NCBI RefSeq assembly: GCF_010119245.1
Contig: NZ_WNKG01000007.1
Span: 368,058 to 432,057, forward strand
DNA: 64,000 nt
Reading direction: 5' to 3'
Source of the DNA: Cyclobacterium salsum
GTDB taxonomy: Bacteria > Bacteroidota > Bacteroidia > Cytophagales > Cyclobacteriaceae
In this document: positions 63,011 through 64,000 of the stretch, in pieces
Numbering within the stretch: the first letter of the stretch is position 1
Layout of the letters: each line of letters starts with the position of its first letter
Program-made: the position numbers and the translations under genes
The notes under the pieces: generated by a model
Told to the model about the DNA's origin: nothing
Databases searched by the model: none
Seen by the model: only the letters and a program-made list of their open reading frames with translations

Positions 63011-63525
63011 GTGAAATTACCAACAGAGTTGCCAGTAGTCCAATTGTCACCATAGATCTGGAATCCTTTTATGAAAAGGGAGACCGGGTTTTGTTTGACC
63101 TGGAGCCTCTCCTTTTTCAGGGAATGGTGGTGAAGGAAAAGGAATTTCGTCAACAGGTGAAGGAGTTGGACACTTCGGTTTACAAGGATAAATTGGTGGG
63201 TGTTCATTGTTCGGTAGAAGCCATTATTCCTACCTGGGCTTATATGTTGGTAGTGGTACGACTGCATGAAGCGGCCAGGGAGGTAGTTATTGGTGATTTA
63301 AAAGACCTGGAAATTCATTTAATGGGAAAGGCCTTGCGAAAGCTGGACATTGAGGCCTTTCGGGACAAACCGGTGGTGGTGAAGGGTTGCAGCAAATTGC
63401 CTGTACCGGATTATGCCTATGGGGCGTTGGTGAGCCTGGTACTACCGGTAGCAAAGAGCCTTATGTTTGGGGAGCCCTGTAGTACGGTACCGGTGTATAA
63501 GCGGCCGAAAGCTTCCAAGGGATGA
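63007..63525 (+). CDS. DUF2480 family protein
   Basis: 172 aa. IVTIDLESFYEKGDRVLFDLEPLLFQGM, VHCSVEAIIPTWAYMLV and KGCSKLPVPDYAYGALV match the DUF2480 family, Bacteroidota-specific and uncharacterised. Coupled to tsaB by an ATGA-type overlap. Conserved Cys residues (VHCS, KGCSK, GEPCST) could bind metal. Confidence 0.85.
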   Translation: MSEITNRVASSPIVTIDLESFYEKGDRVLFDLEPLLFQGMVVKEKEFRQQVKELDTSVYKDKLVGVHCSVEAIIPTWAYMLVVVRLHEAAREVVIGDLKDLEIHLMGKALRKLDIEAFRDKPVVVKGCSKLPVPDYAYGALVSLVLPVAKSLMFGEPCSTVPVYKRPKASKG

Positions 63526-63729
63526 CCGAAACAAATCTAGCTGTTAATCAGGTATTTTGTATAAAATAGCGAATAAAAGCCCGCTCTGATTTGGCTATCT
63601 CCGAAAAGAGGTATATGTTTGCATTCCAATTCAGAAAAAGACCTGAAAAAGTGCCGAAAGGAAGCGAGTTTCCCGGTGTTAATTTCCATAAAAAGAAGCA
63701 AAATTTCATAAAAATTTTCAATCTTAAGG

Positions 63730-63761
63730 TTTGAGAATCTGAAATTTTAATCCGACATTTG
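63730..63761 (+). promoter_or_regulatory. rRNA promoter
   Basis: TTTG (63730-63733), 20-base spacer, GACATTTG (63754-63761), 7 of 8 positions of TAnnTTTG. Transcription would start near 63768. Confidence 0.6.
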
Positions 63762-63835
63762 CAAACCCATTTCGCAGATTAGTTGACTACGAAACGAAAG
63801 CGTTTCGACAAGCGGGCAAGCAAGTTGCCTGACAA

Positions 63836-63845
63836 GTTCTTTGAA
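63836..63845 (+). promoter_or_regulatory. boxA-like antitermination sequence
   Basis: GTTCTTTGAA lies about 110 bases before 16S, matching the GTTCTTTGA-type boxA found before Bacteroidota rRNA genes. Confidence 0.5.
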
Positions 63846-63954
63846 GTAGTGTAAGATAGAAATAATGATCCTGACGATTCGATTTAATTCGAACTAGAAT
63901 AATACAGTGAAAGCTTCGTTTTTTAACAAAATGAATTTTCACTAAACAAACTTT

Positions 63955-64000
<46 letters not shown>

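Larger units (their letters stand above)
63526..63954 (+). other. rRNA operon leader region
   Basis: About 430 bases without a gene. It carries a promoter (63730-63761), a perfect stem CGAAACG/CGTTTCG with a 4-base loop (63790-63807), a small GGCAA/TTGCC hairpin, and a boxA-like GTTCTTTGAA (63836-63845) for antitermination. Confidence 0.65.

Overview
The window looks like chromosomal DNA of a Bacteroidota bacterium, most likely of the order Cytophagales. Four kinds of evidence support this. (i) Several promoters match the Bacteroidota sigma consensus TTTG / TAnnTTTG, best upstream of rpmH, perR and the rRNA operon. (ii) Gene families typical of the phylum are present: a fused MurF-Alr, a PorT-like type IX secretion protein next to ubiE, BF3164-like lipoproteins, a Wzi-like protein, and DUF5606, DUF2480 and DUF6952-like proteins. 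(iii) There are many lipoproteins and signal-peptide proteins. (iv) Gene starts lack obvious strong Shine-Dalgarno sequences. No tRNA or CRISPR array was seen. A 16S rRNA gene begins in the last 46 bases.

Layout. 1-5.0 kb: a truncated outer-membrane-type protein, 1 kb of non-coding repeats, and a minus-strand cluster of two paralogous six-bladed-propeller lipoproteins with a small secreted protein between them. 5.0-13.3 kb is an accessory stretch. It holds an inverted pair of dispersed palindromic repeats, an AT-rich gene for a PIN-like nuclease joined to a coiled coil and two C-terminal membrane helices with cassette-like flanks, a His-rich secreted propeller, a membrane-linked AraC regulator, a serine hydrolase and two broken genes. 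13.4-16.1 kb: the lutABC lactate utilisation operon. 16-20.4 kb: a sugar isomerase-like protein, a PNPOx-like flavoprotein, a Zn/Cd P-type ATPase and a GT2 glycosyltransferase. 20.5-21.6 kb: a perR-ahpC peroxide unit with a perfect operator palindrome.

21.7-35.7 kb is mostly housekeeping: LMW phosphatase with fructosamine kinase, aspartokinase divergent from fructose bisphosphatase, engB divergent from ubiE-porT, an SDR, a VanX-like dipeptidase, a ThuA-like protein, NDH-2, yebC-yjjX, and thioredoxin with a DUF6952-like protein. 35.8-44.2 kb carries envelope proteins: two tandem DUF3857/transglutaminase proteins (one apparently catalytically dead), an M28 peptidase and a Wzi-like protein. 44.3-59.7 kb carries murF-alr, small secreted proteins, DPP IV, a PHP lipoprotein, a two-gene M16 protease locus whose second subunit ends in a domain repeated by the next gene, DoxX and an M61 peptidase. 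59.8-64 kb: rpmH-rnpA-S41 peptidase, tsaB-DUF2480 and the rRNA operon leader.

The observations I rate most worth following are the PIN/transmembrane gene with its cassette-like borders, the M16 subunit with a fused domain that also exists as a free gene next door, the active/inactive transglutaminase pair, and the PerR unit whose operator covers its own start site while the protein lacks the usual structural zinc cysteines.
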